Source: an uncultured Myxococcaceae bacterium
Lineage (GTDB): Bacteria; Myxococcota_A; Polyangia; Polyangiales; Ga0077539
Assembly (NCBI GenBank): GCA_945952225.1
Contig: CAMFHP010000042.1
Coordinates: 1-58,611 of the forward strand
Length of the DNA stretch: 58,611 bases
Direction: 5' to 3'
The translations under genes and the position numbers were made by a program. The notes beneath the pieces are model-generated. The model was not told the DNA's origin. It saw only the letters and a program-made list of their open reading frames with translations, and did no database searches. This document shows, one piece after another, positions 6,908-15,456 of this stretch (the first letter of the stretch is position 1; the number at the start of each line of letters is the position of its first letter).

Positions 6908-8089
6908 ATGAGCGCCGACGCCTCTTCTGCTGCCAACGGGCCCGTTGATTTCGAAGCGTTCCACCGCGACGTGCGCGCGCTGCGGGCCGAGCTCGATGCG
7001 TCGGTCACCGAGGCCGATGGAGAGCACCTCCAGAAGCTCGAACGCTGGGGACGTCTCTGCACCGCCGTCGGACTCGCCACCGCGTGGATGGGACCCAATC
7101 CCGTCAGCGCCATCGCCCTCTCGCTCGGTCGCACCACGCGCTGGGGGCTCATGCACCACTGCGGGCACCGCGGGTACGACAAGGTGCCGAACATTCCCGA
7201 GCGCTACACGAGCCGCGTGTTCGCCCGCGGATGGCGCCGCATGATCGACTGGCCCGACTGGATGGTGCCCGAGTCGTGGATCTACGAGCACAACATCCTC
7301 CATCACCAGTACACGGGGGAGCTGCGCGATCCCGACCTCATCGAGCGCAACGCGAACTACATCCGCGATTCGAAGCTCCCGATGTGGGCCCGCAAGCTCG
7401 CCGTCGCGGGCCTCGCCTTCACGTGGAAGCCCGTCTACTACGCGCCCAACACCCTGCGCGTGTGGCTCGGTCGTCAGGGCGATCACCAGGGCAACGAGCC
7501 CGATGCGCCGTGGAGCACCTTTCTCGCGCGCTGCGTCGGTCCGTACGTGGCGATGCAGTTCGTCGCGATGCCCGCGGTGTATGCGCCCCTCGGTCCGCTC
7601 GCCGTCGCCAGCGCGTTCACCAACTCGGTGCTCGCCGAGCTGCTCACGAACTTCCACACCTTCCTCGTGGTGGGGCCCAACCACGCGGGCGATGACCTCT
7701 ACCGCTTCGACGATCGCCCGGCGTCGCGCGGCGAGTTCTTCTGGCGCCAGATCGTCGGCTCGGCGAACTACCGCACCGGCGGCGACGTGAACGACTGGCT
7801 GCACATGTGGCTCAACTACCAGATCGAGCACCACATGTTCCCCGACCTTCCCATCGCGGCGGTGCAGCGCGCGCAGCCGAAGGTGAAGGCCCTCTGCGAG
7901 AAGTACGGCATCCCCTACGTGCAGGAGTCGGTGTTCACGCGCTTCCGCAAGATGGTCGGGATCTTCACGGGCGAAGAGACCATGCGACGCGCGCCGCCGC
8001 GTCCGCGCAAGCGCGCCACGGAGAAGGTCGACGCCGTCGCCACGGAAGACGCGGTGCCCTTCACCGCCGAAGAGGCCGCGGTGGCCTGA
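6908..8089 (+). CDS. Membrane fatty acid desaturase
   Basis: The 393-residue integral-membrane di-iron desaturase has three histidine boxes: 'MHHCGHRGY' (HxxxH type), '[12 protein letters not shown]' (HxxxHH) and '[12 protein letters not shown]' (QxxHH). The last is the form seen in linoleoyl-CoA/front-end type acyl desaturases, so oxygen-dependent introduction of double bases into membrane acyl chains is likely; chain position cannot be told. Hydrophobic segments lie around residues 58-75 and 185-245. The tail after residue about 360 is rich in Arg, Lys and Glu and appears disordered. ATG 6908 is chosen because upstream in-frame sequence is compositionally non-coding and lies in the divergent promoter region. 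The peroxiredoxin gene follows on the same strand. Confidence 0.9.
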   Translation: MSADASSAANGPVDFEAFHRDVRALRAELDASVTEADGEHLQKLERWGRLCTAVGLATAWMGPNPVSAIALSLGRTTRWGLMHHCGHRGYDKVPNIPERYTSRVFARGWRRMIDWPDWMVPESWIYEHNILHHQYTGELRDPDLIERNANYIRDSKLPMWARKLAVAGLAFTWKPVYYAPNTLRVWLGRQGDHQGNEPDAPWSTFLARCVGPYVAMQFVAMPAVYAPLGPLAVASAFTNSVLAELLTNFHTFLVVGPNHAGDDLYRFDDRPASRGEFFWRQIVGSANYRTGGDVNDWLHMWLNYQIEHHMFPDLPIAAVQRAQPKVKALCEKYGIPYVQESVFTRFRKMVGIFTGEETMRRAPPRPRKRATEKVDAVATEDAVPFTAEEAAVA

Positions 8090-8147
8090 AGCGCTGCAGA
8101 GAGTTGCGTCGCGAGGTGTGCCTGAGGCATCGCAGAGCGCACCTCCG

Positions 8148-8840
8148 ATGACCCAGCTCCGACCCGGTGACCAGGCGCCCGCGTTCGATCTCGACTCCGA
8201 CGCAGGCACCCGCGTGTCGCTCGCCTCGCTGGCGGGACGCACCGCGGTGATCTTCTTCTATCCCAAGGACAGCACGCCCGGCTGCACGCTCGAATCCATC
8301 GGGTTCAGCCGCGCAGAGGAACAGTTTCGCGCCGCGGGTGTGGCCGTGTTCGGCGTGTCGCGCGACAGCGTGGCGAGTCACTGCCGCTTTCGCGATCGGT
8401 ACGCGCTGAAGGTGCCGCTGCTGAGCGATCCCGACCTCGCGATGCACCGCGCGTTCGGCGTCTGGGGCACGAAGATGATGTACGGCCGTGAGGTCGAGGG
8501 AACGATCCGCAGCACCTTCGTGATCGGTCCTGACGGGCGCGTGGTGCTCGCGGAGTACGGCGTGAAGGTGACGGGCCACGTGAACCGCGTGCTTGCCGCC
8601 GTGGTGTCGGGCGCCGCACCCATCACCGAGCCCACGCCCGACGACATGACCGCCTCGGCCAGTGACGAGAAGAAGCCCGCGGCGAAGAAGGCTCCCGCGG
8701 CGAAGAAGGCTCCCGCGGCGGAGAAGAAGCCTGTCGCGAAGAAGGCGCCCGTCACGACGAAGACGCCCGCGGCGAAGAAGACGGCGACCGTCGCGAAGAA
8801 GACGGCGACCGCGGCGAAGAAGAAGACCTCGGCGAAGTAG
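8148..8840 (+). CDS. BCP/PrxQ-type peroxiredoxin with histone H1-like tail
   Basis: The 230-residue thiol peroxidase reduces hydroperoxides. The thioredoxin fold (residues about 1-150) opens with 'LRPGDQAPAFDLDSDAG' and has the peroxidatic C46 in 'DSTPGCTLES'. The usual resolving Cys five residues later (C50 in E. coli BCP) is replaced by I51. Another cysteine, C79 in 'VASHCRFRDRY', sits where some BCPs place an alternative resolving Cys. After residue about 168 comes a tail of some 60 residues made almost only of Lys, Ala, Pro, Thr and Val in 'AAKKAPAAKK'-like units, resembling histone H1 or AlgP tails. ATG 8148 gives the standard BCP N-terminus; an upstream GTG at 8118 is possible. The tail may bind DNA, RNA or polyphosphate; that is inference. 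Confidence 0.88.
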   Translation: MTQLRPGDQAPAFDLDSDAGTRVSLASLAGRTAVIFFYPKDSTPGCTLESIGFSRAEEQFRAAGVAVFGVSRDSVASHCRFRDRYALKVPLLSDPDLAMHRAFGVWGTKMMYGREVEGTIRSTFVIGPDGRVVLAEYGVKVTGHVNRVLAAVVSGAAPITEPTPDDMTASASDEKKPAAKKAPAAKKAPAAEKKPVAKKAPVTTKTPAAKKTATVAKKTATAAKKKTSAK

Positions 8841-8900
8841 CGGTCGCGGGGTCGTCGCGCACTTGCCCGCGCACGGCGAGGCACGCGATAAGCGCCGTCG

Positions 8901-9686
8901 ATGCGTCGCGCCCTCCTCGCTCTGTGTCTCCCTGTGGTCGTCGCCGCGTGCGGGACGATCTTTCCGCGCTACACGACTGCGATGCGCGCGCCGCCCGCGG
9001 GGATGCTGGAGACCGCTGCGCTCCGTCCTCCGCCCGAGGGGATGCGCACGGTGAGCTTTCTCTCCGCGGAGCTTCCGCCGAGCCGACCCGATGGGCGCAC
9101 GTGGGACGACGACGGTCCGCCCGATCTCTACGCCGTGCTCTTTCGCAACGACGAAGAGGTCTACCGAACGCCCGTGGTGCGCGACTCGCTGCGTCCGAGC
9201 TGGGAGGGTGCGACGGTCACGCTCCGCTTCGGCACGCACGAGCGCTATCGCATCGAGCTCCGTGATGATGACGGCGCGCTCGACTCCCTCGACCAGCTCG
9301 TGGCGCAGACGCAGTTCATGGGCGCGCCCACCGGCGCCATCGAAGGGAGCAACACCGTGCTGCGCCTGGAGAACGGCGTCGTGGTGACCCTGCGCTCCGA
9401 TGCGCCGACGCCGATGCTGGGCATGGGCGTGACCTACGAGGTGCACGAGGAGTACCTCCAGGTGCTCGCGGTGGAGCCCTCGTCGTCGGGTGCGGCGGCG
9501 GGCCTTCAGGTGGGCGACCGCATCGTGTCGGTCGATGGGCGCACGGTGGAGTCGCTCGGTGAGGTCGGCGCCCGGCAGAGCATGGATCGGGCGGCCCTGC
9601 GCGACGTGTCGCTGACCGTGCAGCGGGCGGGTCGTCCCATGTTCGTAGTAGACGTGCGACTCGACGCGGTATATCCGGCCCGGTAA
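8901..9686 (+). CDS. Lipoprotein with C2-like and PDZ domains
   Basis: The 261-residue secreted lipoprotein has a signal 'MRRALLALCLPVVVAACG' with a lipobox cysteine at residue 17. Residues about 70-145 look like a C2-type beta-sandwich: 'DLYAVLFRNDEEVYRTPVV' is followed by 'SLRPSWEGATVTLRF', the order seen where C2 domains describe a 'target/actual' strand pair. Residues about 178-258 form a PDZ domain with 'LQVLAVEPSSSGAAAGLQVG' and 'DRIVSVDGRTVESLGEV'. There is no protease domain, so it is probably a periplasmic or outer-membrane adaptor. It lies 60 bases after the peroxiredoxin gene and 104 bases before the OmpA-like gene. No function is known for this domain pair. Confidence 0.7.
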   Translation: MRRALLALCLPVVVAACGTIFPRYTTAMRAPPAGMLETAALRPPPEGMRTVSFLSAELPPSRPDGRTWDDDGPPDLYAVLFRNDEEVYRTPVVRDSLRPSWEGATVTLRFGTHERYRIELRDDDGALDSLDQLVAQTQFMGAPTGAIEGSNTVLRLENGVVVTLRSDAPTPMLGMGVTYEVHEEYLQVLAVEPSSSGAAAGLQVGDRIVSVDGRTVESLGEVGARQSMDRAALRDVSLTVQRAGRPMFVVDVRLDAVYPAR

Positions 9687-9790
9687 CGGCATCCAAGGGT
9701 CCGGCGGCGCAGGCGCGACCGAGTGGGTCGCTCCCGTCGGTGACGGGCACCTGATTCTGGGTGCGCCTCCTGCGCGTCGGAGAAGAGTGG

Positions 9791-11815
9791 ATGAAGAGGA
9801 CGGTCTCTCGTGGGTGGTCCGCCGTCGTGGCGCTGGGTGCGATCGTACTTCCCGCCACGGTCGGCGCGCAGGTGACGCCGGGCACGGACACGAACTTCGA
9901 CGCGCAGGTCTACTGGCCTGCCGCGGGGCCCGGTGAACATCTCACCGCGCGGAGCAGCACGGTCTCGCCCTCCGGCGCCGTGGGCTTCGGTCTCGTGGCG
10001 GGCTTCACGCATCGCCCGTTGTTGCTCCGTCCGCAGGGCGCCACCGAGGCCGTGCCCGCCATCGACTGGGCGCTCACCACCGACTTTCTCTGGAACGTCG
10101 GCATCCTCGACCGCTTCCAGATCAGCGCGGCGATTCCCGTGGTCGTGGCGCAGTCGGGCGACGGCTCGGTGCCCGTGCTCGGACGCAACGGATCGGCCCT
10201 CTCCGACACCGCGCTCCGCGACCTTCGCTTCGAGCTCTCGTGGGCCATCGTGCAGCGCGCGCGCCTCGTCGACGCGACGGGCCTCGGCCTGCGTCTCGAC
10301 CTCGGCGGGGCCGTTCCCTTCGGCGACGAGAAGGGCTTCAACTCGCAGGGCTCGTTCACCTTCGCGCCCACGGTCGTGGCCGACTATCGCCTCCCGCGCA
10401 TGACCTTCACGGTCAACGCAGGCGCGCGGCTCCGGGCCTCGCGCACCTTCGCCGACCTCGCGGTGGGCAACGCGCTCGTCGTGTCGGCGGCGTATGCGGT
10501 GCGTCCTTCGCGCGACTCGCGGATCAACGTCTCCGTCGACTACCTCGGCACCTACGGCTTCGGCGGCGCGACGGGCTACAAGAACCCCATGACCCACGAG
10601 CTCTTCGTGGGCCTGCGCTGGGCCACCGACGCCTCGCACGACGTGGAACTCCTCGCGGGCATGGCCGCGGGCCTCGGCACCGACGCGCTCACCCCGGGCC
10701 TCCGCGGACTGCTCGGCATCTCGTACGCGCCGCGCGGCAACGACACGGACCACGACGGCATCGTCGACGCCGACGACCGCTGCATCGACCGTCCCGAAGA
10801 CCGCGACGACTTCGAAGACGAAGACGGCTGCCCCGACGACGACAACGACGGCGACAACGTGGCCGACAGCGCCGACCGCTGCCCCAACGAGCCCGAAGAC
10901 GCCGACAACTTTCAAGACGAAGACGGCTGCCCCGACGACGACAACGACAGCGACGGCGTGAGCGACGCCGACGACGAGTGCCCGCTCCAGGCCTCGGGCG
11001 AGCACCCTGATGCGTCGCGCAACGGATGCCCCACGCCCGACACCGACAGCGACGGCGTGCTCGACCCCGACGACCGCTGCGTCGACCGTGCGGCGGGGCG
11101 GCTCCCCGATCCCGACCGGGCGGGGTGCCCGCTCCCCGACGACGACGGTGACGGCATCGCGAACCGTGATGACCAGTGCCCCGCGTCGGTGCCCGGCGAC
11201 CATCCCGACCGCTGGCGCGCGGGCTGCCCCGACAACGACGTCGACCGTGACGGCGTGGTGGGCGACGCCGATCGCTGCGCGGATCAACCCGAGACCATCA
11301 ACGGTGTCACCGACACCGACGGATGCCCCGACACGGGCGCCGAGGTCGTGACCCTCGCCGACGTGGGCGACGGTGGCAGCAACGGCCCGTCGCATCTCGA
11401 CGTGCGCTTCGCGCGTTCCGCGACGATCGCCGCGCGGAGCCAGACCGTGGCGCCTGCGACGCTCGCGCTGCTGCTCCAGGCGGCGCAGCGGGTGAGGGCG
11501 CTCGGCGGCGAGGTCGAGCGTGTGTCGATCACCGTGGCCGCGGCGCCCGGTGCACCCGCGCTCACCGAAGCGACGCGCCTCGCGGGCGTCGTGCGTGACG
11601 TGTTCATCGCCCAGCGTGTCGCCGGTCGTCTCGTCGAGGCCACGGGTGCTGCGCCTGCTCCGGTGGCGCGTCCGCGTCCCGGTGTGGCGCCGGTGCGTCC
11701 TGCGGTGCCGGGCACCATCTCGATTCGCATCACCCGCCGCGCGCCGCCCGAGGGATCGCCCGCGGTGACCCCTGCGCCCGCGGCGCCCGCGCCTGCGGCC
11801 ACGCCTGCGTCGTAG
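9791..11815 (+). CDS. OmpA-like outer-membrane protein with thrombospondin type-3 repeats
   Basis: The 674-residue protein has a signal peptide (about 1-25, cleavage near 'TVGAQ') and a predicted beta-barrel at about 30-315 with alternating-polarity strands such as 'FAPTVVADYRLPRMTFTVNA'. A calcium-binding type-3 repeat stalk at about 317-517 has units like 'DTDHDGIVDADDRC' and 'DEDGCPDDDNDGDNVADSAD'. A C-terminal region at about 525-620 resembles a degenerate OmpA/MotB fold ('LDVRFARSATIAARSQTVAP') but lacks the clear peptidoglycan-binding Asp/Arg pair, and a Pro/Ala-rich tail ends the protein. 'GGAGAAG' precedes ATG 9791. The MCE gene starts 36 bases downstream, so it may head the envelope-transport operon. 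Such barrel-stalk proteins are common in Myxococcota. Confidence 0.82.
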   Translation: MKRTVSRGWSAVVALGAIVLPATVGAQVTPGTDTNFDAQVYWPAAGPGEHLTARSSTVSPSGAVGFGLVAGFTHRPLLLRPQGATEAVPAIDWALTTDFLWNVGILDRFQISAAIPVVVAQSGDGSVPVLGRNGSALSDTALRDLRFELSWAIVQRARLVDATGLGLRLDLGGAVPFGDEKGFNSQGSFTFAPTVVADYRLPRMTFTVNAGARLRASRTFADLAVGNALVVSAAYAVRPSRDSRINVSVDYLGTYGFGGATGYKNPMTHELFVGLRWATDASHDVELLAGMAAGLGTDALTPGLRGLLGISYAPRGNDTDHDGIVDADDRCIDRPEDRDDFEDEDGCPDDDNDGDNVADSADRCPNEPEDADNFQDEDGCPDDDNDSDGVSDADDECPLQASGEHPDASRNGCPTPDTDSDGVLDPDDRCVDRAAGRLPDPDRAGCPLPDDDGDGIANRDDQCPASVPGDHPDRWRAGCPDNDVDRDGVVGDADRCADQPETINGVTDTDGCPDTGAEVVTLADVGDGGSNGPSHLDVRFARSATIAARSQTVAPATLALLLQAAQRVRALGGEVERVSITVAAAPGAPALTEATRLAGVVRDVFIAQRVAGRLVEATGAAPAPVARPRPGVAPVRPAVPGTISIRITRRAPPEGSPAVTPAPAAPAPAATPAS

Positions 11816-11851
11816 CCATCGCCGCGCGCGGCGCTCTATTCTCCGCCCCCC

Positions 11852-13336
11852 ATGCAGAACCTCTCGCGGTCCCTGAAGGTCGGCGCCCTGCTCATCGCAG
11901 CGGCGCTCGCCGCGGTGGTGCTGTGGCGCACGCTGTTTCAGACGCGCGCCTCGTCGGACACATACCTCGTGCACGCGGTCTTTCACGACGCGACGGGGCT
12001 CGTGCCGCGCTCGCGGGTGCTGACCGCGGGCATCGCGATCGGCGAGATCGAGCGCATCCGTCTCGAGAACGGCATGGCGCGCGTCGACGTGCGCATCCAC
12101 GGGGACATTCCGCTGTTTCGCAACGCGACGATCTCGCGCAAGGCCGTGTCGGTGCTCGGCGAGTACCTGCTCGTGGTGACGCCGGGCTCGGGCGATCAGG
12201 TGCGATTGCACAACGGCGACCGCATCACGAACGTGCTCGAAGGGTCGAGCACGGACCAGATCATGGAGAACGTCGCGGCCATCACCGAGCGCGTGCGGCT
12301 CGTCTCCGAGCGCGTGGCGCAGGCCCTCGGCACGCAGGACGCGAGCGACGACCTTCGCAGCACGCTGCGCAACATCGCGGAGCTCTCGGCGCAGGTGAAC
12401 CGCGCGGTGGCGGCGAACACCGAGTCGATCACGCACACGATCCAGAACGTCGACCGCATCACCACGCAGTCGTCGCCCGACATCGCCGCGACGCTCACGA
12501 ACCTCCGCGAGTCGACGGACCGGCTCGCGCAGATTCTCGGCCGCGGACAGGGCCGCGACGACAACACCGTGGTGGCCGTGCAGGAGGCCGCGCGCAACAT
12601 CGCCGTGGCCTCGCGCGAGCTTCGAGAGGCGCTCGGGCACATCAACAGCACGGCGGCCGGCGTCGATCGCGGCGAGGGCACCGTGGGGCGGCTGCTCCGC
12701 GACGACACGCTCATCGATGAGGTGCAGGGCACGGTGCAGGGCGTGAACGACCTCGTGGGGCCCATCGCGCGGCTCCAGACGATCGTGGGCCTGCGCAGCG
12801 AGTATCAGTTCATCTCGAACACGCTGCGGAGCACCGTCGAGGTGAGGCTCCAGCCCCGCGAAGACAAGTACTACCTGCTCGAAGTGGTGCAGGATCCGCG
12901 CGGCGTCACGCGCTACGAGACCGAGGTCACCGACTCGACGGATCCGTTGCAGACGCCGCACGTACGCACCGTGCGTCGCATCACCACCGACGGGTTTCGC
13001 TTCTCGGTGATGTTCGCGCGACGCTTCGGCCCCGCGACCTTTCGCTTCGGCATCAAGGAATCGTCGGGCGGCTTCGGCGTCGACCTGCACCTCCTCGACG
13101 ACGCCCTCGAGGTGCGCTCGGACCTCTTCGCGTTCGGCGAAGATGTAGCCCCGCGGCTCCGCGTGACGGCGGCCTACGAGATCATCCGTCGCGCGTGGAT
13201 CGTCGGCGGCGTCGACGACGTCTTCAACCCCGACCGCTTCGACTACTTTCTCGGCGCCCAGCTCCGCTTCAACGACGAGGACCTGAAGACCATCCTCCCG
13301 TTCACGAGCGGCCTGGCCTCGGGCACCTCGCGCTGA
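11852..13336 (+). CDS. MlaD/MCE-family lipid-transport protein with beta-rich C-terminus
   Basis: The 494-residue protein begins with an uncleaved anchor (about 9-30), then an MCE domain (about 36-115): 'YLVHAVFHDATGLVPRSRVL' followed by 'GIAIGEIERIRL' is the family hallmark. A long helical, coiled-coil-like part (about 130-270, with 'LRNIAELSAQVNRAVAANTE') follows. Residues about 305-494 form a beta-rich domain ending in 'LGAQLRFNDEDLKTILPF', which looks like an outer-membrane barrel or barrel-docking domain. MCE proteins form rings or tunnels carrying phospholipids between membranes. The next gene, an ABC ATPase, starts on the base after the stop, so coupling is strong. Unlike canonical Mla loci there is no MlaE-type permease here. 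Confidence 0.85.
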   Translation: MQNLSRSLKVGALLIAAALAAVVLWRTLFQTRASSDTYLVHAVFHDATGLVPRSRVLTAGIAIGEIERIRLENGMARVDVRIHGDIPLFRNATISRKAVSVLGEYLLVVTPGSGDQVRLHNGDRITNVLEGSSTDQIMENVAAITERVRLVSERVAQALGTQDASDDLRSTLRNIAELSAQVNRAVAANTESITHTIQNVDRITTQSSPDIAATLTNLRESTDRLAQILGRGQGRDDNTVVAVQEAARNIAVASRELREALGHINSTAAGVDRGEGTVGRLLRDDTLIDEVQGTVQGVNDLVGPIARLQTIVGLRSEYQFISNTLRSTVEVRLQPREDKYYLLEVVQDPRGVTRYETEVTDSTDPLQTPHVRTVRRITTDGFRFSVMFARRFGPATFRFGIKESSGGFGVDLHLLDDALEVRSDLFAFGEDVAPRLRVTAAYEIIRRAWIVGGVDDVFNPDRFDYFLGAQLRFNDEDLKTILPFTSGLASGTSR

Positions 13337-14044
13337 ATGGCACTCTACGAACTCCGCAACGTCACCCGTCGCTACGGCGCCTCCGCGGGCGGCCGCGTGG
13401 CCCTCGACGGCGTCTCGCTCACCCTCGACCGCGGCGAGCTCGTGGCCATTCTCGGCACCTCGGGCAGCGGCAAGAGCACGCTGCTCCACGTGCTCGGCGC
13501 GCTCGATCGCGACTACACGGGCGAGGTGCTGCTCGACGGGCGCGAGCTGCGTGCGCTGCGCGACGACGAGGCGGCGGCGCTGCGACAGACCACGCTGGGC
13601 TTTGTGTTCCAGGGCTTTCACCTCGTGCCCTCGTGGACGGTGCGCCAGAACGTGGCCCTGCCCGCGAGCTTCGCGCCTTCGCCGGTCCCCGACCTCGCGG
13701 CGCGCGTCGATGCGGTGCTGGAACGGGTGGGCCTCGCGCAGCGCGGCGATGACCTCCCCACGGCGCTCTCGGGCGGACAGCGTCAGCGTGTGGCCATCGC
13801 GCGGGCGCTGCTGTTGCGTGCGCCGGTGCTGCTCTGCGACGAGCCCACGGGATCGCTCGACCACGACACGGGCAACGCGATCCTCGCGCTCTTCGAATCG
13901 CTGCATCGCGAGGAGGGGCTCACGGTGATTCTCGTCACGCACGAGGCCCGCGCCACGGCCATCGCCCATCGCGTGCTGCGCCTCGAAGACGGGCGCATCG
14001 TCGAAGACCGCACGCAGACCCCCACACCCCCGGAGGCCCGATGA
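13337..14044 (+). CDS. ABC transporter ATPase, LolD/MacB type
   Basis: The 235-residue nucleotide-binding protein has a Walker A 'GTSGSGKSTLLHVLGALD', a Q-loop region 'LGFVFQGFHLVPSWTV', the signature 'ALSGGQRQRVAIARALL', a Walker B 'VLLCDEPTGSLD' and an H-loop 'VILVTHEARA'. The 'FVFQxFxLvP' and 'SGGQxQRVAIARAL' forms are characteristic of the LolD/MacB/FtsE group, which power mechanotransmission rather than bulk import. The permease gene overlaps the end by 4 bases (ATGA), so the two make one transporter. Its placement directly behind an MCE protein suggests that the complex extracts or delivers lipids or lipoproteins. Confidence 0.93.
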   Translation: MALYELRNVTRRYGASAGGRVALDGVSLTLDRGELVAILGTSGSGKSTLLHVLGALDRDYTGEVLLDGRELRALRDDEAAALRQTTLGFVFQGFHLVPSWTVRQNVALPASFAPSPVPDLAARVDAVLERVGLAQRGDDLPTALSGGQRQRVAIARALLLRAPVLLCDEPTGSLDHDTGNAILALFESLHREEGLTVILVTHEARATAIAHRVLRLEDGRIVEDRTQTPTPPEAR

Positions 14045-15450
14045 GAGCCCGCGCCCTCGCCGACCTCGTGGCGCGTGACCTCGCGCGCTCGCTCCGCACG
14101 TTCTCGATGGCCACGGTGGGCATCACGCTCGGCGTGGCGACGCTGGCCTTCTTTCTCGCGCTCTCGGCGGGAATGAAGGAGGTGGTGCTCGGGCGCATCT
14201 TTCCCCTCGATCGGGTGGAGGTGATTCCGCCGGAGACGAGCGTGGGCTCGGTGCTCTCGGTGCTCGGTGCGGGCCCTGCGGGCGTTGATCCCGCGCAGGT
14301 CGAGGCGCTGCGACGGGTGCCCGGCGTGCGACGGGTGCTCCCGCGGATGCGCTTCGCGTTCCCCACCTCGGGCCGCGGCGGACGCGCGATCTTCGGGCGC
14401 GACGTGGGCGCAGGAGAGATTCCTGCGGACGGCGTGGACCCTTCGCTGGTGGCCGCGGACCTCGAGGATCCGCGCGCGTTTCGCGACAACGACGGCGAGT
14501 CGAGCCGACGCGCGTGCAACGCCTCCACGCCCTGCGACCGCGGCGAGTTCTGTGTGTACCCGCAGATTCCGGGCGCCAACGTTCCGCCGCAGATGGGCCA
14601 GTGCACGCTGCCCGTGCCCGTCGTGGTGTCGCCCTACCTCGTGGAGATGTTCGACGGCGTGATCGCGCCCTCGCACCATCTCCCGCGCATCGGCGCGCTG
14701 CTCCTGCGTCGCGCCGAGGGGCTCATTCTCGAATGGGATCTCGGTCGCGCGGGCCTCGGCGGCGCACGCCAGGGAACGCCGCGGCGTGTGTACGCGAAGC
14801 TCGTGGGCATCTCGCGCCACGCGATGGACCTCGGCATCACCGTGCCCCTCGACGTCGCGCGACGGTGGAACCGCGAGTACGCGGGCGAGGCTGCGGCGCG
14901 GCAGTTTTCGAGCGTGGTGGTGTACCTCCGCGATCCCTCGGAGCTCACGCAGGTGGGCGGCGCGGTGCGCGCGCAGGGACTCGAAATCCGCACGAGCGGC
15001 GCCGAGCAGATGGGGCTGCTCGTGACGGCGATCACGGTGATCCTCACGCTGGCGAGCGTCATCACCGTGCTCGTGGCGGCGCTCAACATCGCGCACGTGT
15101 TCCTCACGCTCATCGCCGAGCGGCGCGGAGAGATCGGGCTCATGCGGGCCCTCGGCGCGCGGCAACGCGACGTGCGCGCGTTGATCCTCGGGCAGGCGGT
15201 CGCGCTCGGTGTGATCGCCTCGACGGCGGGTCTCGCGCTCGCGCGTCTCGCGGCGGCGATCGCGAACCATCTCGCGGCCACGCGGCTGCCGCCGTTTCCG
15301 TTCAAGCCTGACGTGTGGTTCGTGTTTTCGCCTTCCCTCGTCGGCGGTGTGTTCGCGTTCGGCGTGGGCGCGTGCGTGCTCTCGTCGCTCGTGCCCGCGT
15401 CGCGCGCGGCGAAGGTCGAACCCGCGGCGGCGCTCTCGGGCGGAGTGTGA
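14041..15450 (+). CDS. FtsX/MacB-type ABC permease with cysteine-rich periplasmic insert
   Basis: The 469-residue permease has the MacB/LolCE layout: one N-terminal transmembrane helix ('SMATVGITLGVATLAFFLAL'), a large periplasmic domain (about 45-330), then three C-terminal helices, the first around 'LVTAITVILTLASVITVLVA'. Between helices is the cytoplasmic coupling segment 'RRGEIGLMRALGARQRDVRA', typical of FtsX-like permeases. Unusually, the periplasmic domain contains a short four-cysteine block at about 160-184 (pattern C-x5-C-x5-C, then a fourth Cys before 'TLPVPVV') that resembles the disulfide-rich modules of myxobacterial lipoproteins. It partners with the ATPase whose gene overlaps by 4 bases. 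The substrate is not evident. Confidence 0.9.
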   Translation: MRARALADLVARDLARSLRTFSMATVGITLGVATLAFFLALSAGMKEVVLGRIFPLDRVEVIPPETSVGSVLSVLGAGPAGVDPAQVEALRRVPGVRRVLPRMRFAFPTSGRGGRAIFGRDVGAGEIPADGVDPSLVAADLEDPRAFRDNDGESSRRACNASTPCDRGEFCVYPQIPGANVPPQMGQCTLPVPVVVSPYLVEMFDGVIAPSHHLPRIGALLLRRAEGLILEWDLGRAGLGGARQGTPRRVYAKLVGISRHAMDLGITVPLDVARRWNREYAGEAAARQFSSVVVYLRDPSELTQVGGAVRAQGLEIRTSGAEQMGLLVTAITVILTLASVITVLVAALNIAHVFLTLIAERRGEIGLMRALGARQRDVRALILGQAVALGVIASTAGLALARLAAAIANHLAATRLPPFPFKPDVWFVFSPSLVGGVFAFGVGACVLSSLVPASRAAKVEPAAALSGGV

Positions 15451-15456
15451 CGGGCC

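Noticed and set aside
8661-8839. AAGAAG/GCGAAG-rich stretch as a DNA microsatellite
   Set aside because: It stays in frame and encodes the Lys/Ala tail of the peroxiredoxin, so it is better described as a protein feature.
10741-11340. GACGAC-rich tandem repeat
   Set aside because: It encodes calcium-binding thrombospondin type-3 repeats of the OmpA-like protein with degenerate codons, not an independent DNA element.
9506-13969. Open frame of about 1487 codons on the minus strand
   Set aside because: It is antisense to the OmpA-like, MCE and ATPase genes. Its product is rich in Arg, His and Gly without domains, as expected when a GC-rich coding strand is read backward.
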